A DNA stretch of 64,000 bases from Fen-178 sp049516835 (GCA_049516835.1 JBEKSR010000001.1:70472-134471); one strand, 5' to 3'; positions 15,724 to 25,977 are shown, counted from the stretch's first letter. Program-made: numbers and translations. The notes: generated by a model not told the origin, from the sequence alone.

Positions 15724-17517
15724 CTACCCCTTCTCCGGCATGACCATCAGCACCACGCGAGAGGGGTGCGCGCGATCGTGATACACCGTCTGGCTCGCCT
15801 TGACGAGCCGGGTCTCATCGGCAATCGGCGCGCCCGTGTTGGGGTTGCGGTCAAACCTCGGAAAGTTGCCGCTTGAAATCTCCACGCGGATCCGGTGGCC
15901 TTTCAAAAACACGTTGCCGGTCACGCCCGCGTCCACCGCCACCATGTAGATTTCGCCGGCTCGCGCCAGTTCCGGCTTCTCCAGAGAGTTGCGGTATCGC
16001 AGCCGCAGGATCCCGTCCGTCAGGTTGCGCGCGGAGCCGTCCGGAAACACGTCCACCAGCTTCGCGGTGAAGTCCGTGTCCATGGCGCTGGTCGAGACGT
16101 AGAGCACCACCTTGACCGGCCCGATGGCCTCCACGTCCCTTTTCAACTGCCTGCTGGTGTATACCAGCACGTCCGCGCGCCGCTCCACCGGGCGCTGGTC
16201 CATCGGCCCCCAGGGGAACACCCGCGGATTGCAGCACACGGCGCCGCCGCGCGTGGGCGCCGGGTCGCGCGGATCGAACACATAATGGTCCCGGGAGCCA
16301 TGCCGCGCGGGCCGGTCGCTGAGGGCGCCGTCACCCTCGAGCGTGTTGGCGCGGCCGCCGCCTTCCAGGTAGAAATTCCGCGCACGCGCCTGCTGGGGCG
16401 GCCACTCGCGCTCCTCGCGCCATCGGTTGGCGCCCATCACGAAGATCCGCACCGGCGGCTGGGAAACCAGCGGCGTGTCTTTCCCCATCAGCCACTGGTC
16501 GAACCACTCGAGTTGCAGCGAGCGCATGGGGACCGCGGCCTGGGGTCCGAAATCCACGCCCGCGAATTGGTACGACATGTTATGCGGCCACGGCCCCACC
16601 AGAATCCGGTTCAGGCCCGAAGTCTTGTGCAGCGCCGCGTAGGCCTCCAGATCGCTCTGGGCGAAGTTGTCATACCACCCCCCCACCGAAAACACGGGGA
16701 TGCGGACCTTCTGAATCTGCTCTTTGGTGCTGATGGCGCGCCAGAACGAATCGAACGCCGGATGGTCCACCGCCTCGCGATACATATCCGAGGGCCTGCC
16801 GGTGGCCGCCACGTCCGCCGTGCGGATCGGCAGGTGCAGCACAAACTTGCTGAAATCCGGCAGATAACCCGGCACCTTCAGGTTCTCGGACATCCACTCC
16901 AGCCGGTTTCCCAGCTTCATAGCGCCGCCCGTCGAGTAGAACCGGTCGCGGTAATCGTCGTACCCCGAGACTACCGGGAAGATGGCCTTCAGGTGCGGAT
17001 TGTCGAGCAGCGCTGCCTTCCACTGCACGATCCCCAGGTACGAACCGCCGATCATCCCAACCTTGCCGTCGGACCACGGCTGCCGCGCGATCCAGTTCAA
17101 CGTGTCGTCGCCGTCCGCCGGCTCCTGTTCGAGCGGCTGAAAGGATCCCTCCGATTCGTAGCGCCCGCGCACGTCTTCCACCATCACCGCGTAGCCGTGG
17201 TCCACGAAGGCCTGGTAATTCGAGGTGATGCCGGCGCCCTTCCCGTACGGCGTGCGCACCAGAATCGTGGGGACTCGGGCGTGCTCGGAGGGCAGAAAAA
17301 CGTTGGCCGACAGGTGCACTCCGTCGCGCATCGGAACCGGCACGTTCAGTGGCTTGACCGCGGGCCTCTGCGCCCAGGCGAAGCCCACACAAACCAGGCA
17401 CAAAACCAGCAGATGTGGGGCAGGCTTTTCAGCCTGCGGACCCGCTTTCCGGCGGGTCCAGCCGGCCGGAAGGCCGGCTTGCGGGCAGGATTGCCCGCCC
17501 CACAGCTTCACCCCCAT
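15724..17517 (-). CDS. CocE/NonD family X-Pro dipeptidyl-peptidase-like hydrolase
   Basis: About 597 residues. The hydrolase domain has VPMRDGVHLSANVFLP, the nucleophile motif GMIGGSYLGIVQW, GPWPHNMSY and a C-terminal jelly-roll (VKVVLYVSTSAMDTDFTAKLVDVFPDG). Family members cleave esters, amides or X-Pro dipeptides. The signal-peptide core (LLVLCLVCVGFAWAQ) is preceded by about 33 residues encoded by the four-hairpin repeat at 17416-17506, so the true start is uncertain. ATG 17517 lies just beyond the repeat; a TTG inside the hydrophobic core is the alternative. The repeat may have replaced the original 5' end. Confidence 0.82.
   Translation of the reverse strand: MGVKLWGGQSCPQAGLPAGWTRRKAGPQAEKPAPHLLVLCLVCVGFAWAQRPAVKPLNVPVPMRDGVHLSANVFLPSEHARVPTILVRTPYGKGAGITSNYQAFVDHGYAVMVEDVRGRYESEGSFQPLEQEPADGDDTLNWIARQPWSDGKVGMIGGSYLGIVQWKAALLDNPHLKAIFPVVSGYDDYRDRFYSTGGAMKLGNRLEWMSENLKVPGYLPDFSKFVLHLPIRTADVAATGRPSDMYREAVDHPAFDSFWRAISTKEQIQKVRIPVFSVGGWYDNFAQSDLEAYAALHKTSGLNRILVGPWPHNMSYQFAGVDFGPQAAVPMRSLQLEWFDQWLMGKDTPLVSQPPVRIFVMGANRWREEREWPPQQARARNFYLEGGGRANTLEGDGALSDRPARHGSRDHYVFDPRDPAPTRGGAVCCNPRVFPWGPMDQRPVERRADVLVYTSRQLKRDVEAIGPVKVVLYVSTSAMDTDFTAKLVDVFPDGSARNLTDGILRLRYRNSLEKPELARAGEIYMVAVDAGVTGNVFLKGHRIRVEISSGNFPRFDRNPNTGAPIADETRLVKASQTVYHDRAHPSRVVLMVMPEKG
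17416..17506. repeat. Four-hairpin palindromic element, copy 1
   Basis: Bounded by TGTGGGGC (17416-17423) and GCCCCACA (17499-17506). Inside are four consecutive hairpins: GCAGGC/GCCTGC (17422-17439), GACCCGC/GCGGGTC (17441-17460), GCCGGCC/GGCCGGC (17463-17480) and GCGGGCA/TGCCCGC (17483-17500). The element at 34975-35058 has the same order of hairpins with altered stems. It overlaps the 5' end of the CocE/NonD gene. Confidence 0.8.
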
Positions 17518-17534
17518 TTCGTGACACAGCCGCG

Positions 17535-18635
17535 CTACGTGCAGCACTCGCACAACAAACCCCAATACTGTTTCCCGATTCGCTCCACCCGATGGTGCGC
17601 CGCAACATGCCCGGCTCCCCGTTGGCCGATGGCACGGGCCACCTCAGGAATAGATGTTAGCAAAATCATGTGTTGGCGCAAGGACTCCCGCTCCGCCACG
17701 CCGGGCGCGATGCGCAGGCAGGCATCCTCGGGAAACCGCGCGCACTCCGCCGCGTCCGTCACCAGGACCGGTTTGCCGATCCCCATCAGCCGGATGGTGA
17801 TCCCCGAAGTCTCCCCCGCCCCCGGATACCGCAGGTTGATGCAGGCATCCACCGCCGCCGCCGCCAGCCAGAACTCGCGCTCCTCGAGATACTCCAACCG
17901 GACCACGCCGGCCCCGCCCAGGAGCGGTTCCACCGCTCGTTCCAGGTCCGTCGAGACGAATTCGCCCGCCACCAGCAGCGCCGTCCGCGGGTTCTCTCGA
18001 TGCAGGTCCGCGAACGCTTCCAGCACTGCGGGCAGCCGCTTGGATTCCCGCAGGTATCCGAACACCCCGAACAGGAAGGTCCCCGGCTCGACGCCCAGCC
18101 GCCGCCGGTACCGCGCAACCTCCTCTTCCCCAGGCGGCGCCGGCGCCTGAAAAAGATGGGGAATCTCCACCACCCGCGCCTCCGGGGCGTGTTCCTTCAC
18201 CGCGCGCGCCGCCCCCGGATTATGCACCACTACCGCAAGCGCGCGCTCGGCCACCCTCCGTAACAAGGCGTACTTGAAGTACCGGCCGTCCGTGGCCGAG
18301 GCCGCGCGGCCGCGCCACAACTCCGCCGCCAGCCCACGGTTCCACTCGCCGTAGTTGTAAACGAACTCCTCGATATAGCCTGGCTCGTCCAGTTGTCCCA
18401 GCAGGAAGTGGTGCAACACGGCATCGTGCAGCGTCACCACGCCGGGCCGCTCCAATGCGCGCCGGTAGATCTCCGCGTGCAGCGCGTTATTGCCCAGGTG
18501 GTAGAGCGCCACGTCGCAGTGTTCCGGGGCTATTTTCACGCGGCCGTGCCGCCGTAGCTCGGCGACGAGCGCCGCCGCATAATCCGCCACGCCCGTCCGG
18601 GCCGGCGGCATGGGAGCATAGAACCCGACCGTCAC
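17535..18635 (-). CDS. Family 4-type glycosyltransferase
   Basis: A 366-residue GT-B fold glycosyltransferase. The N-terminus VGFYAPMPPARTGVADYAAAL is the usual donor-side GxxG loop of group 1 transferases, GVFGYLRESKRLPAVLEA marks the second Rossmann half, and YPGAGETSGITIRLMGIGKPVLVTD contains the nucleotide-sugar binding E-x7-E-like region. The start is GTG 18635, overlapping the TGA of the upstream yggS-like gene (GTGA), so translation is probably coupled; the open frame extends further but without family similarity. Target polymer unknown, probably cell-surface polysaccharide. Confidence 0.85.
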   Translation of the reverse strand: MTVGFYAPMPPARTGVADYAAALVAELRRHGRVKIAPEHCDVALYHLGNNALHAEIYRRALERPGVVTLHDAVLHHFLLGQLDEPGYIEEFVYNYGEWNRGLAAELWRGRAASATDGRYFKYALLRRVAERALAVVVHNPGAARAVKEHAPEARVVEIPHLFQAPAPPGEEEVARYRRRLGVEPGTFLFGVFGYLRESKRLPAVLEAFADLHRENPRTALLVAGEFVSTDLERAVEPLLGGAGVVRLEYLEEREFWLAAAAVDACINLRYPGAGETSGITIRLMGIGKPVLVTDAAECARFPEDACLRIAPGVAERESLRQHMILLTSIPEVARAIGQRGAGHVAAHHRVERIGKQYWGLLCECCT

Positions 18636-19294
18636 GCCTTCCGCTCTCCGAACAGCGCCGTCCCCACTCGCACGCACGTAGCCCCTTCTTCGATGGCCGC
18701 CTCGAGATCGTGCGACATTCCCATGGAAAGCTGCCGCAGCCCGTGCCGCTCCGCCAATTCCCGCAGCCGCCGGAAGTAAGGCCGGGACGCCTCCGGGTCT
18801 TCCGTCCACGGCGGCATGGTCATCAGGCCGAGCAATCGCAGGTTGCCACACCCGCGCACGGCCTGGATCAGCTCCGCCAGCGCCACGGGGTCCGCCCCGC
18901 TCTTGGCTTCTTCTTCCGAGAGCTTGACCTCCAGCATGACCTCCAGCGCGTGCCCCGCGTCGTTCAGTCGCCGCGCCAGCTTGGGTGAATCCACCGTCTG
19001 GATCACCTGGAACAACTCGGCGGCCTTTTTGGACTTGTTGGACTGCAGATGCCCGATCAGGTGAAAGCGCGCCCCCGCCAAATCCGCGACTTCCGGCGCC
19101 TTGTGCTCGAATTCCTGCACGTAGTTCTCGCCGAACTCGCGCAGCCCGAGTTCGTAGGCCTCGCGCACCACCGCCGCCGGGAACAGTTTGGTTACGGCCA
19201 GCAGCGTGATCTCCGCCGGATCGCGGCGCGCGCTCTCCGCCGCCCGCCCAATGCGCTCCCGTACCGCCGCCAGCCGCTCGCCCAAGGTGCCCAT
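18632..19294 (-). CDS. YggS/PLPBP family pyridoxal-phosphate homeostasis protein
   Basis: A 220-residue alanine-racemase-like TIM barrel. LLAVTKLFP holds the PLP lysine, followed by EFGENYVQE, FHLIGHLQSNK, LGLMTMPP and SMGMSHDLEAAIEEGATCVRVGTALFG, all highly conserved in the family. These proteins bind PLP without known catalysis and balance vitamin B6 and amino acid pools. ATG 19294 was preferred to a GTG four codons upstream. It is the first gene of a two-gene operon with the glycosyltransferase. Confidence 0.93.
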   Translation of the reverse strand: MGTLGERLAAVRERIGRAAESARRDPAEITLLAVTKLFPAAVVREAYELGLREFGENYVQEFEHKAPEVADLAGARFHLIGHLQSNKSKKAAELFQVIQTVDSPKLARRLNDAGHALEVMLEVKLSEEEAKSGADPVALAELIQAVRGCGNLRLLGLMTMPPWTEDPEASRPYFRRLRELAERHGLRQLSMGMSHDLEAAIEEGATCVRVGTALFGERKA

Positions 19295-19419
19295 TGCCGG
19301 TTGCACGCTTCAGTATACCGGGACTCCGGGGAGGTGGAATTAACCTGCCCGGAAACGACTTGTGTTTATATCGACATTGAGATCTGTTACCCTAGTTTTA
19401 TCTGATTTGGAGGTTCGAA

Positions 19420-22400
19420 ATGCGTCTGAAGTTCGCCGTGCTATTAGTGTTGTTGGTGTTTGTGGCCGCCCCGGTCTTTGCGCAAGCTGGCGGAGTGGCG
19501 GGAATCTCCGGTGTCATCCGGGATCCATCGGGCGCGGTTGTGCCCGGCGCCAAGGTCGTGATTTCGAGCGAGGGGCAAGGCACCATCCGCACCCTCGAAA
19601 GCAATGAGGCCGGACTTTTCACGGCGCCCGCCCTGGTGCCTGGATCCGGCTATCAGGTCACCGTCACGGCCGCCGGCTTCGCCGGCTATGAGGCGAAAGG
19701 CCTGGAATTGCAAGTCGGCCAAAACCTCAGCCTCAATGTCAATCTGGCAGTCGCGACCAGCGCCACTGCGGTCGAAGTTACGGGAGTGGCTCCGCTGGTC
19801 GAAGACACCAAGACCGAAGTGTCGCAGGTGGTCAACTCCCAGCAAATCACCGAGTTGCCCATCAACGGCCGGCGCGTCGATTCGTTCGTCCTGCTCACCC
19901 CCGGGGTCAGCAACGATGGCACCTACGGCCTGCTCTCTTTCCGCGGCACCGCGGGACAGAACTCATTCCTGATCGACGGCACCGACACTACCGAGCAGTT
20001 CTACAACGAAAACGCCGGCCGCACGCGCATCGCCTCGCAGATCTCGCAGGATGCCGTGCAGGAGTTCCAGGTAGTTTCCTCGAACTACTCCGCCGAGTAC
20101 GGCCGCGCCATGGGCGGCATCGTCAACACCGTCACCAGGAGCGGCGGGAACGCGATCCACGGCGCCGGCTACTGGTTCTACCGCAGCACCGGGTTTGATG
20201 CGCGCGATCCCTTCGCGACCTTCGTCCCCTCCGAGAAGCGCAACCAGGTGGGCGGCTCGATCAGCGGCCCCATCCTGAAGGACAAGCTGTTCTTCTTCCT
20301 CAACACGGAGGTCACGCGGCGCAATTTCCCCATGTCGAGCAGCCTCAACACCACGGCCGTGAATCCCACGACCGAGACGTGGAACAGTTGCGGCGTTGCC
20401 AGCGGGACGCAGCCGGCGGCCACCGCCGCCCAGTGCGCCGCCATCAACGCCCTGCTGCCGCGCTTTTTCGGCATCATCCCGCGCACTCTGGGCCAGGAGC
20501 TCTACTTCGCCAAGCTGGATTACCACCTTTCCGAGCGCAACACCCTGAGCGCCAGCTTTAACTTCCTGCACCACCGGTCGCCCAACGGCATTCAGACGGC
20601 CATTTCCTCGACCAGCGGCGGCGCCCTCACCGGCAATGGCGATGACGCGGTTACCGTGCGCAACGGAAGATTGGCCTGGACTGCGGTCCCCACTTCGAGT
20701 TTCGTGAATGAGTTTCACTTTGCGGTGGCCACCGACCGGCAAGCCGACACGTTCGACGACGCCGAACTGGGCCAGGGCGTCGGGTATCTCCAGGTGTCGG
20801 TAAACAGCACGAGCATCGGTCCGGCCAGCTACTTGCCCCGCGTGGAGCCCAGCGAACGGCGCTTCCAGTTCCAGGACAACGCGACGTGGACCAAGGGCAC
20901 CCATACCATTAAGTTCGGCGCCGATATCGCGACCACGGAAGACTACGTCTACTACATCAGCGCCGCGTTCGGCAGCTACACCTATCAGACCGTCAATGCG
21001 TTTGCGCTGGATTTTTCCGGCAACACCACCGGGACCAAATACTGGCAGACTTATAAGCAGACGTTTGGCAATCCGGTGCTGGACACCACCATTAACGACT
21101 ACGGCTTTTATCTGCAGGATCAGTGGCGCGCCAGCAGCCGGCTGACCGTGACCTACGGCGCGCGCTACGAGTACGCCCAGTTGCCGCAGCCCAAGACTTG
21201 CAATCAGGACTATCCGGGCACCTGCCATCTGCCCTCCAAGCCCACCAACCTGGCGCCGCGCCTCGGCATCACCTACCGGTTGAACGACAAGACGGTCGTG
21301 CAGGCCGGCTATGGCATGTTCTACGCGCGTTTCCAAGGCGGAACCATCGACAACCTGTTCACCACCGGCAATGGCATCTACCAGCCGGCCATCAGCCTGG
21401 CGAGTACGCAGGCCGTGCAATTGGCGGCTGGCCCGGTATTTCCGCACGCTCTCAGCGCCGTTCCGACGGGGGTCGCGGTGTCCTCCACCAGCCTTCAGTA
21501 CATGGCTCCGAACCTGAAGACGCCCTACTCCGAGCAGGGCAACATCGCGATCCAGCGCCAGCTCACCAATGATCTCGCCATGTCGGTCTCTTACATGTGG
21601 AGCCGCGGGGTGCAACTGTACGGCGTGCGCGACCTGAACATGCCGTCGACCACCACCAACTTCACCTACACCATCGACGACGTCAACGGAAGTGCGGTCG
21701 GCTCCTATACCACTCCGGTCTACATCGGCGCCCGCCCGGATACCCGCTACGGCGCCGTCGCCTATGATGAAAACGGCGTCAACAGCTACTACAACGGGCT
21801 GGCCGTTCAGGTGAACAAGCGCTTCTCCCACGGGCTCCAGGCGATGCTCTCGTATACCTGGTCGCATGAAATCGACGACGGCCAGAGCTACGGCGAAAGC
21901 ACCAACAACCTGTTCCTGAGCAATCCAAACTACTGGCTGTACAACGGGAACTACGCGGCCGACAAGGGCAGCGGCACGCTCGATCAGCGCCACCGCGTGG
22001 TGCTGTCGTGGGTCTGGGCGCCAACCTTCACGCACCGCACCGACGCCTTCTCCAAGTATGTAGTGAACGGCTGGCAGCTTTCCTCCATCACCTCCATGGC
22101 CAGCGGTCATCCATCTGGCAGCTACACCATCAGCCTGAAGGATACGCCGGTCACCGGCATGTTCTCGAATTACAGCGTAACGGGATCGGGCTTCAGCTAC
22201 CGTGTGCCCTGGCTGCCGTACAACAACTACTACTTGCCGGCGTGGTACCGTTCGGATGCGCGCCTCACCAAGGTCATTCCCATCGGCGAACGCGTCAAGG
22301 CGTATCTCATGTTTGACGTCTTCAACATCGCCAACACGTGGTCGGCCACGGGCTATACCAGCAGCCAAGCCTATACCGAGACCAAAGGCGTGCTCACGCC

Positions 22401-22497
22401 GACTCCGTCGTACCTGTATGTCCCGTCGGGCGATGGCGGCTTCCCGGACGGCACGCAGGCGCGCCGCATGCAGATCGGCGCTCGCATTACGTTCTAG
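19420..22497 (+). CDS. Oar-like TonB-dependent receptor 1
   Basis: A 1025-residue outer-membrane receptor. Signal peptide 1-22 (ending VFAQ); carboxypeptidase-regulatory/Cna-B-like domain about 27-110 (GISGVIRDPSGAVVPGAKV); plug region about 115-240 (ELPINGRRVDSFVLLTPGV, SFLIDGTDTTEQFYNENAGR); then a large beta-barrel ending in the aromatic residue of ARITF. No TonB box can be identified with confidence. Family knowledge: these SusC/Oar-like proteins of Acidobacteriota import oligomers or act in surface functions. A TTGGAGG ribosome site precedes the ATG. It is closer in sequence to receptor 3 than to receptor 2. Substrate unknown. Confidence 0.9.
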   Translation: MRLKFAVLLVLLVFVAAPVFAQAGGVAGISGVIRDPSGAVVPGAKVVISSEGQGTIRTLESNEAGLFTAPALVPGSGYQVTVTAAGFAGYEAKGLELQVGQNLSLNVNLAVATSATAVEVTGVAPLVEDTKTEVSQVVNSQQITELPINGRRVDSFVLLTPGVSNDGTYGLLSFRGTAGQNSFLIDGTDTTEQFYNENAGRTRIASQISQDAVQEFQVVSSNYSAEYGRAMGGIVNTVTRSGGNAIHGAGYWFYRSTGFDARDPFATFVPSEKRNQVGGSISGPILKDKLFFFLNTEVTRRNFPMSSSLNTTAVNPTTETWNSCGVASGTQPAATAAQCAAINALLPRFFGIIPRTLGQELYFAKLDYHLSERNTLSASFNFLHHRSPNGIQTAISSTSGGALTGNGDDAVTVRNGRLAWTAVPTSSFVNEFHFAVATDRQADTFDDAELGQGVGYLQVSVNSTSIGPASYLPRVEPSERRFQFQDNATWTKGTHTIKFGADIATTEDYVYYISAAFGSYTYQTVNAFALDFSGNTTGTKYWQTYKQTFGNPVLDTTINDYGFYLQDQWRASSRLTVTYGARYEYAQLPQPKTCNQDYPGTCHLPSKPTNLAPRLGITYRLNDKTVVQAGYGMFYARFQGGTIDNLFTTGNGIYQPAISLASTQAVQLAAGPVFPHALSAVPTGVAVSSTSLQYMAPNLKTPYSEQGNIAIQRQLTNDLAMSVSYMWSRGVQLYGVRDLNMPSTTTNFTYTIDDVNGSAVGSYTTPVYIGARPDTRYGAVAYDENGVNSYYNGLAVQVNKRFSHGLQAMLSYTWSHEIDDGQSYGESTNNLFLSNPNYWLYNGNYAADKGSGTLDQRHRVVLSWVWAPTFTHRTDAFSKYVVNGWQLSSITSMASGHPSGSYTISLKDTPVTGMFSNYSVTGSGFSYRVPWLPYNNYYLPAWYRSDARLTKVIPIGERVKAYLMFDVFNIANTWSATGYTSSQAYTETKGVLTPTPSYLYVPSGDGGFPDGTQARRMQIGARITF

Positions 22498-22521
22498 GCT
22501 TTCCAACGGGATGCGGCGCTT

Positions 22522-22548
22522 GGGGCAGGCGGGCCAGCCGCCTGCCCC
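22522..22548 (+). terminator. Hairpin after TonB receptor 1
   Basis: GGGGCAGGCGG (22522-22532) pairs perfectly with CCGCCTGCCCC (22538-22548) around a five-base loop, 24 bases after the stop codon. There is no T-tract, so it may act as an RNA-stabilising hairpin or be a member of the GGGGCAGG palindrome family rather than a classical terminator. Confidence 0.5.
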
Positions 22549-22637
22549 ATTGTGCAGCTCCGTATGGACGTACCGTTACTCTCCGGGTGGCACAACGCCG
22601 TCGCGTGCAAGTTTGGCGTCTCGTGCTCCTTTTGTAA

Positions 22638-22679
22638 TTCAATTTAAGCCTCCCTTCTGGTATGCTGTCTGTTCAGGGT
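22638..22679 (+). promoter_or_regulatory. Conserved receptor promoter, copy A
   Basis: TTCAAT (22638-22643), 17 bases, TATGCT (22661-22666), then four bases and GTTCAGGGT (22671-22679). The same three elements with identical spacing occur upstream of receptor 3, while the intervening bases differ. The leader to the ATG at 22774 is about 100 bases. Confidence 0.7.
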
Positions 22680-22773
22680 CTTCGAGAAATTCAGCACTGC
22701 GGGAAAAGCCGTGGTGTTCTCTCCCTGATGTTCTTTGGACCAGAAAGAACCAGTGCGTCTTATGAGGAGACAA

Positions 22774-25700
22774 ATGATGCGTGAATTCAGCCTGTTTCGG
22801 AAGTTCGCAGTCCTGTGCACCGCCCTGCTGGTGGTGCTCATGGTTCTAACAGCTCCGGCCTTTGCCCAGCTCGCCGGATCCGCCACCATAACCGGCACTC
22901 TGACCGACCCGTCCGGGGCCTTCGTGCCGGGGGCGTCCGTGACCATCCGTAACACCGACACCGCCATCGAGCGCAAAATCGAAAGCAACGAAGCCGGAAT
23001 CTATTCCGCTCCGTTCCTCCCGCCGGGCCATTACGAAGTGCACGCCAGCAAGACCGGATTCGCCTCGGTGGTGCGCAAGGAGCTGATTCTCCAGGTCGGC
23101 CAGACGCTGACCATCAACTTTGCGATGACCGTGCAGGCGACGCAAACGGAGGTGACGGTCACGGGCGAGGCGGCGGTGGTCGATACCGAAAAGACCGAAA
23201 ACTCGCAGGTCATCAGCGAAGGCTCAGTCGGCAACCTGCCCATCTCCGGCCGGCGCTGGGACAGCTTCGCCCTGCTCACTCCCAACGTCACCACCGACGG
23301 CACCTCCGGCCTGGTATCCTATCGCGGCATCTCCGGCCTTTACAACAGCAACACCGTGGATGGCGCCAACAACAACCAGGCGTTCTTCTCGGAGGCCCGC
23401 GGGCGGGCCATGATGGGCGCCTACGTCTATAGCATGGACTCCATCAAGGAGTACCAGGTGAGCGCCAGCAATTTCAGCGCGGAGCTGGGGCAGGCCGCCG
23501 GGGGCGTGGTGAATGCCGTGACCAAATCCGGCGCCAACGACTTCCACGGCGACTTGTTCTACTATCTGCGCTACCCCACCTGGAACGCGCTCGATTCCTA
23601 TCCGAAGTCGCGCGGCACTTACAGCCAGCCCATCCATCAGTGGCAGCAGTTCGGAGGCAGCGTTGGCGGGCCGATCGTCAAAGACAAGCTGTTTTACTTC
23701 GGGACGTACGATGGCTCGCGCAAAGTCAACCCCATTACGTACACCAGCAACGTCTTCAGTTCGACCGTGACCGCCCTCCCCTGCCCGGCGCAGGTGACCG
23801 CCACGCAGTGCGCCAATGCCAATGCTTTCCTGTACGGCATGCAAGGCACTTTCGCCCGCGCCACCAACCAGGACGTCCTTTTCGGCCGGCTCGATTACCA
23901 GGCGAGCGCGAGCAACCATGTCAGCGCGGCTTTCGATTTCATGAATTACCGCGGGCCCAATGCCTACAGCACTTCGCCTTCCTACAACAACAGCTCGCTC
24001 GGCACCAACGGAAGCTATGCCCTCCACGAGCGCATCTTTGTGGCCAACTGGGATTCCACCATCTCCAGCTCCGCCGTCAACGATCTCCGCTTCCAGTGGG
24101 GCCGCGACCTGGAAGTCGCCGGTTCCAACGCCGCCGCGCCCTACATCAACGTCGGCGGCTCCGGCGGCAGCTCCAACCTGGGGATCTACGGCGAAAACTA
24201 CGCTCTGCCGCGCACCGCCGAACCGGACGAGCACCGCATCCAGATTTCGGACACGTTCTCCAAAATCCACGGCCGGCACGTATTCAAAACCGGCGTGGAT
24301 GTGAACGTCATCCACGAAATCATGATCAACCTGTACAACGGCACCGGCCAGTACAGTTACAGCGGAACGGCGCAAGCCGCCTTCAACAACTGGGTGATCG
24401 ACGCTTACGGGATCAACATCGGTGACGGTTTGACAGGCAAGCATTACAGCACGTTCACGATGGTCGACGACCCCATCACGCACGTCGGCAAGGACGATTT
24501 CTACAACAATGATGTCGCCGCCTTTTTCGAGGACAGTTGGAAGGTGAGCTCCAAGCTGACGCTGAACATGGGCCTGCGCTACGACGTCTTTACTATTCCG
24601 GCGCCGCCACAGCCGAACACGCTGACGCCGCTCACCACGCTTTATACCTCGACTATCAAAATCCCCAAGGACCAGTTCGCGCCGCGTTTGGGCGCTGCAT
24701 GGCAGATCACGCCGAAGACCGTGCTGCGCACTGGTTACGGCATCTTCTACGCCAAGACCACCAACAGCACCTATTACGCCACCCGCGTGGAGAACGGTGT
24801 TTATCAGCAGTCCTTCACCTGCACGCCGACCGGCGCGACAGCTTGCCCGGCATTGACGTTCCCCAACGTCATCTGGACCCCGCCCGGCCCGCCCATGGTG
24901 GCGCCGTTTGCCGGCGCCCTGACGCCCCAGGTGACCACCTTCACCCCGCCCGCCGCCACCCAGTTGACGCGCGGCCAGTCGCCCGACTGGGTCAATCCCC
25001 GAACCCACCAGGGCGAGGTCACCCTGGAACGCGAGCTGCCGGGCCAACTCAGCGGCTCAATCTCGTACGTGGTGAGCCGGGGCTTGCATTTGCCCATCTT
25101 CGTCGATGCCAACCTCGCCGCCCCCACCACCACCAAGAGCTACGACATCCTGAATGCCAGCGGCGCCACCACGCAAACCTACACCGTTCCCTTTTATACC
25201 GGTCGTATCGACACCGCCACCGGCGACATCTTCGTCGGCTATAGCGATGTCAATTCCTGGTACAACTCGATGGCCGTCACCCTGCGCCGGCGCATGCGCC
25301 ATGGCCTGGAGTTCACCATGAACTACACGTTGAGCAAGGCGTTCGATGGCGCCCAGGCGGCGGGAAACTTCGGCACGTTCAATGGCACCGATTATCCGAT
25401 CGATCCCAGAAATCGCAAGCTCGAATACGCGCTTTCGGACCTCGACCAGCGCCAACGGTTCGTGGCCAACGCCGTGTGGATGCCTTCGGCGAAAGGTATC
25501 ACGAATCAGGCGGCCCGGATGATTCTCGATGGCTGGGCGTTTTCCACCATCGTGGTCATGGCCACCGGCCAGCCGGTGACGCCGTACATCACCGGCGCCC
25601 CGAGCCCCCTGGATGGCGGCGTGACCGGCGGTGTAGCCTACGCTGCTCCTACGCAAGGCCGCGCCGGGTGGCTGGCGCGCAATGCGTTCACCGCTCCCGG

Positions 25701-25977
25701 TTATCACAACGTGGACTTCCGCCTGGGACGGCAGTTCCTGCTCGGCGAACGGCTGAAGCTGTCGCTCATCGGCGAAGCCTTCAACCTGTTCAACCACACC
25801 AATGTCTCCGGCCTGACCAACACCGCATTCTCCTATCTTGCGGCTGGGTCCGGCGCTTGCGCCGGCCACACCAACGCCTGCTTCACGCCATACGCCGCTT
25901 TCATGACGACCTCGGCCACCAGCAACCTGCTGTTTGGCCCGCGCCAGTTGCAGATTTCCGGCAGAATCACGTTCTGA
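22774..25977 (+). CDS. Oar-like TonB-dependent receptor 2
   Basis: About 1067 residues. The ATG at 22774 follows AGGAGA at 22765-22770, so it was chosen over an upstream TTG. Signal peptide (LLVVLMVLTAPAFAQ), carboxypeptidase-regulatory domain (ATITGTLTDPSGAFVPGASV), plug (NLPISGRRWDSFALLTPNVT, NTVDGANNNQAFFSEARGR) and barrel ending ISGRITF. It lacks the NENAGRTR block of receptors 1 and 3 and so forms a more distant paralogue, probably with a different ligand. It has its own promoter (22638-22679) and is followed by a strong terminator. Confidence 0.9.
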   Translation: MMREFSLFRKFAVLCTALLVVLMVLTAPAFAQLAGSATITGTLTDPSGAFVPGASVTIRNTDTAIERKIESNEAGIYSAPFLPPGHYEVHASKTGFASVVRKELILQVGQTLTINFAMTVQATQTEVTVTGEAAVVDTEKTENSQVISEGSVGNLPISGRRWDSFALLTPNVTTDGTSGLVSYRGISGLYNSNTVDGANNNQAFFSEARGRAMMGAYVYSMDSIKEYQVSASNFSAELGQAAGGVVNAVTKSGANDFHGDLFYYLRYPTWNALDSYPKSRGTYSQPIHQWQQFGGSVGGPIVKDKLFYFGTYDGSRKVNPITYTSNVFSSTVTALPCPAQVTATQCANANAFLYGMQGTFARATNQDVLFGRLDYQASASNHVSAAFDFMNYRGPNAYSTSPSYNNSSLGTNGSYALHERIFVANWDSTISSSAVNDLRFQWGRDLEVAGSNAAAPYINVGGSGGSSNLGIYGENYALPRTAEPDEHRIQISDTFSKIHGRHVFKTGVDVNVIHEIMINLYNGTGQYSYSGTAQAAFNNWVIDAYGINIGDGLTGKHYSTFTMVDDPITHVGKDDFYNNDVAAFFEDSWKVSSKLTLNMGLRYDVFTIPAPPQPNTLTPLTTLYTSTIKIPKDQFAPRLGAAWQITPKTVLRTGYGIFYAKTTNSTYYATRVENGVYQQSFTCTPTGATACPALTFPNVIWTPPGPPMVAPFAGALTPQVTTFTPPAATQLTRGQSPDWVNPRTHQGEVTLERELPGQLSGSISYVVSRGLHLPIFVDANLAAPTTTKSYDILNASGATTQTYTVPFYTGRIDTATGDIFVGYSDVNSWYNSMAVTLRRRMRHGLEFTMNYTLSKAFDGAQAAGNFGTFNGTDYPIDPRNRKLEYALSDLDQRQRFVANAVWMPSAKGITNQAARMILDGWAFSTIVVMATGQPVTPYITGAPSPLDGGVTGGVAYAAPTQGRAGWLARNAFTAPGYHNVDFRLGRQFLLGERLKLSLIGEAFNLFNHTNVSGLTNTAFSYLAAGSGACAGHTNACFTPYAAFMTTSATSNLLFGPRQLQISGRITF

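Noticed and set aside
19963..22506. An 847-codon open frame antisense to TonB receptor 1
   Set aside because: GC-rich codon use leaves the opposite strand open. The product is rich in Arg, Val and Gly with no domain, while the sense strand has a complete receptor. The same applies to long antisense frames over receptors 2 and 3, the M14 and S9 peptidases, the PBP and the CocE gene.
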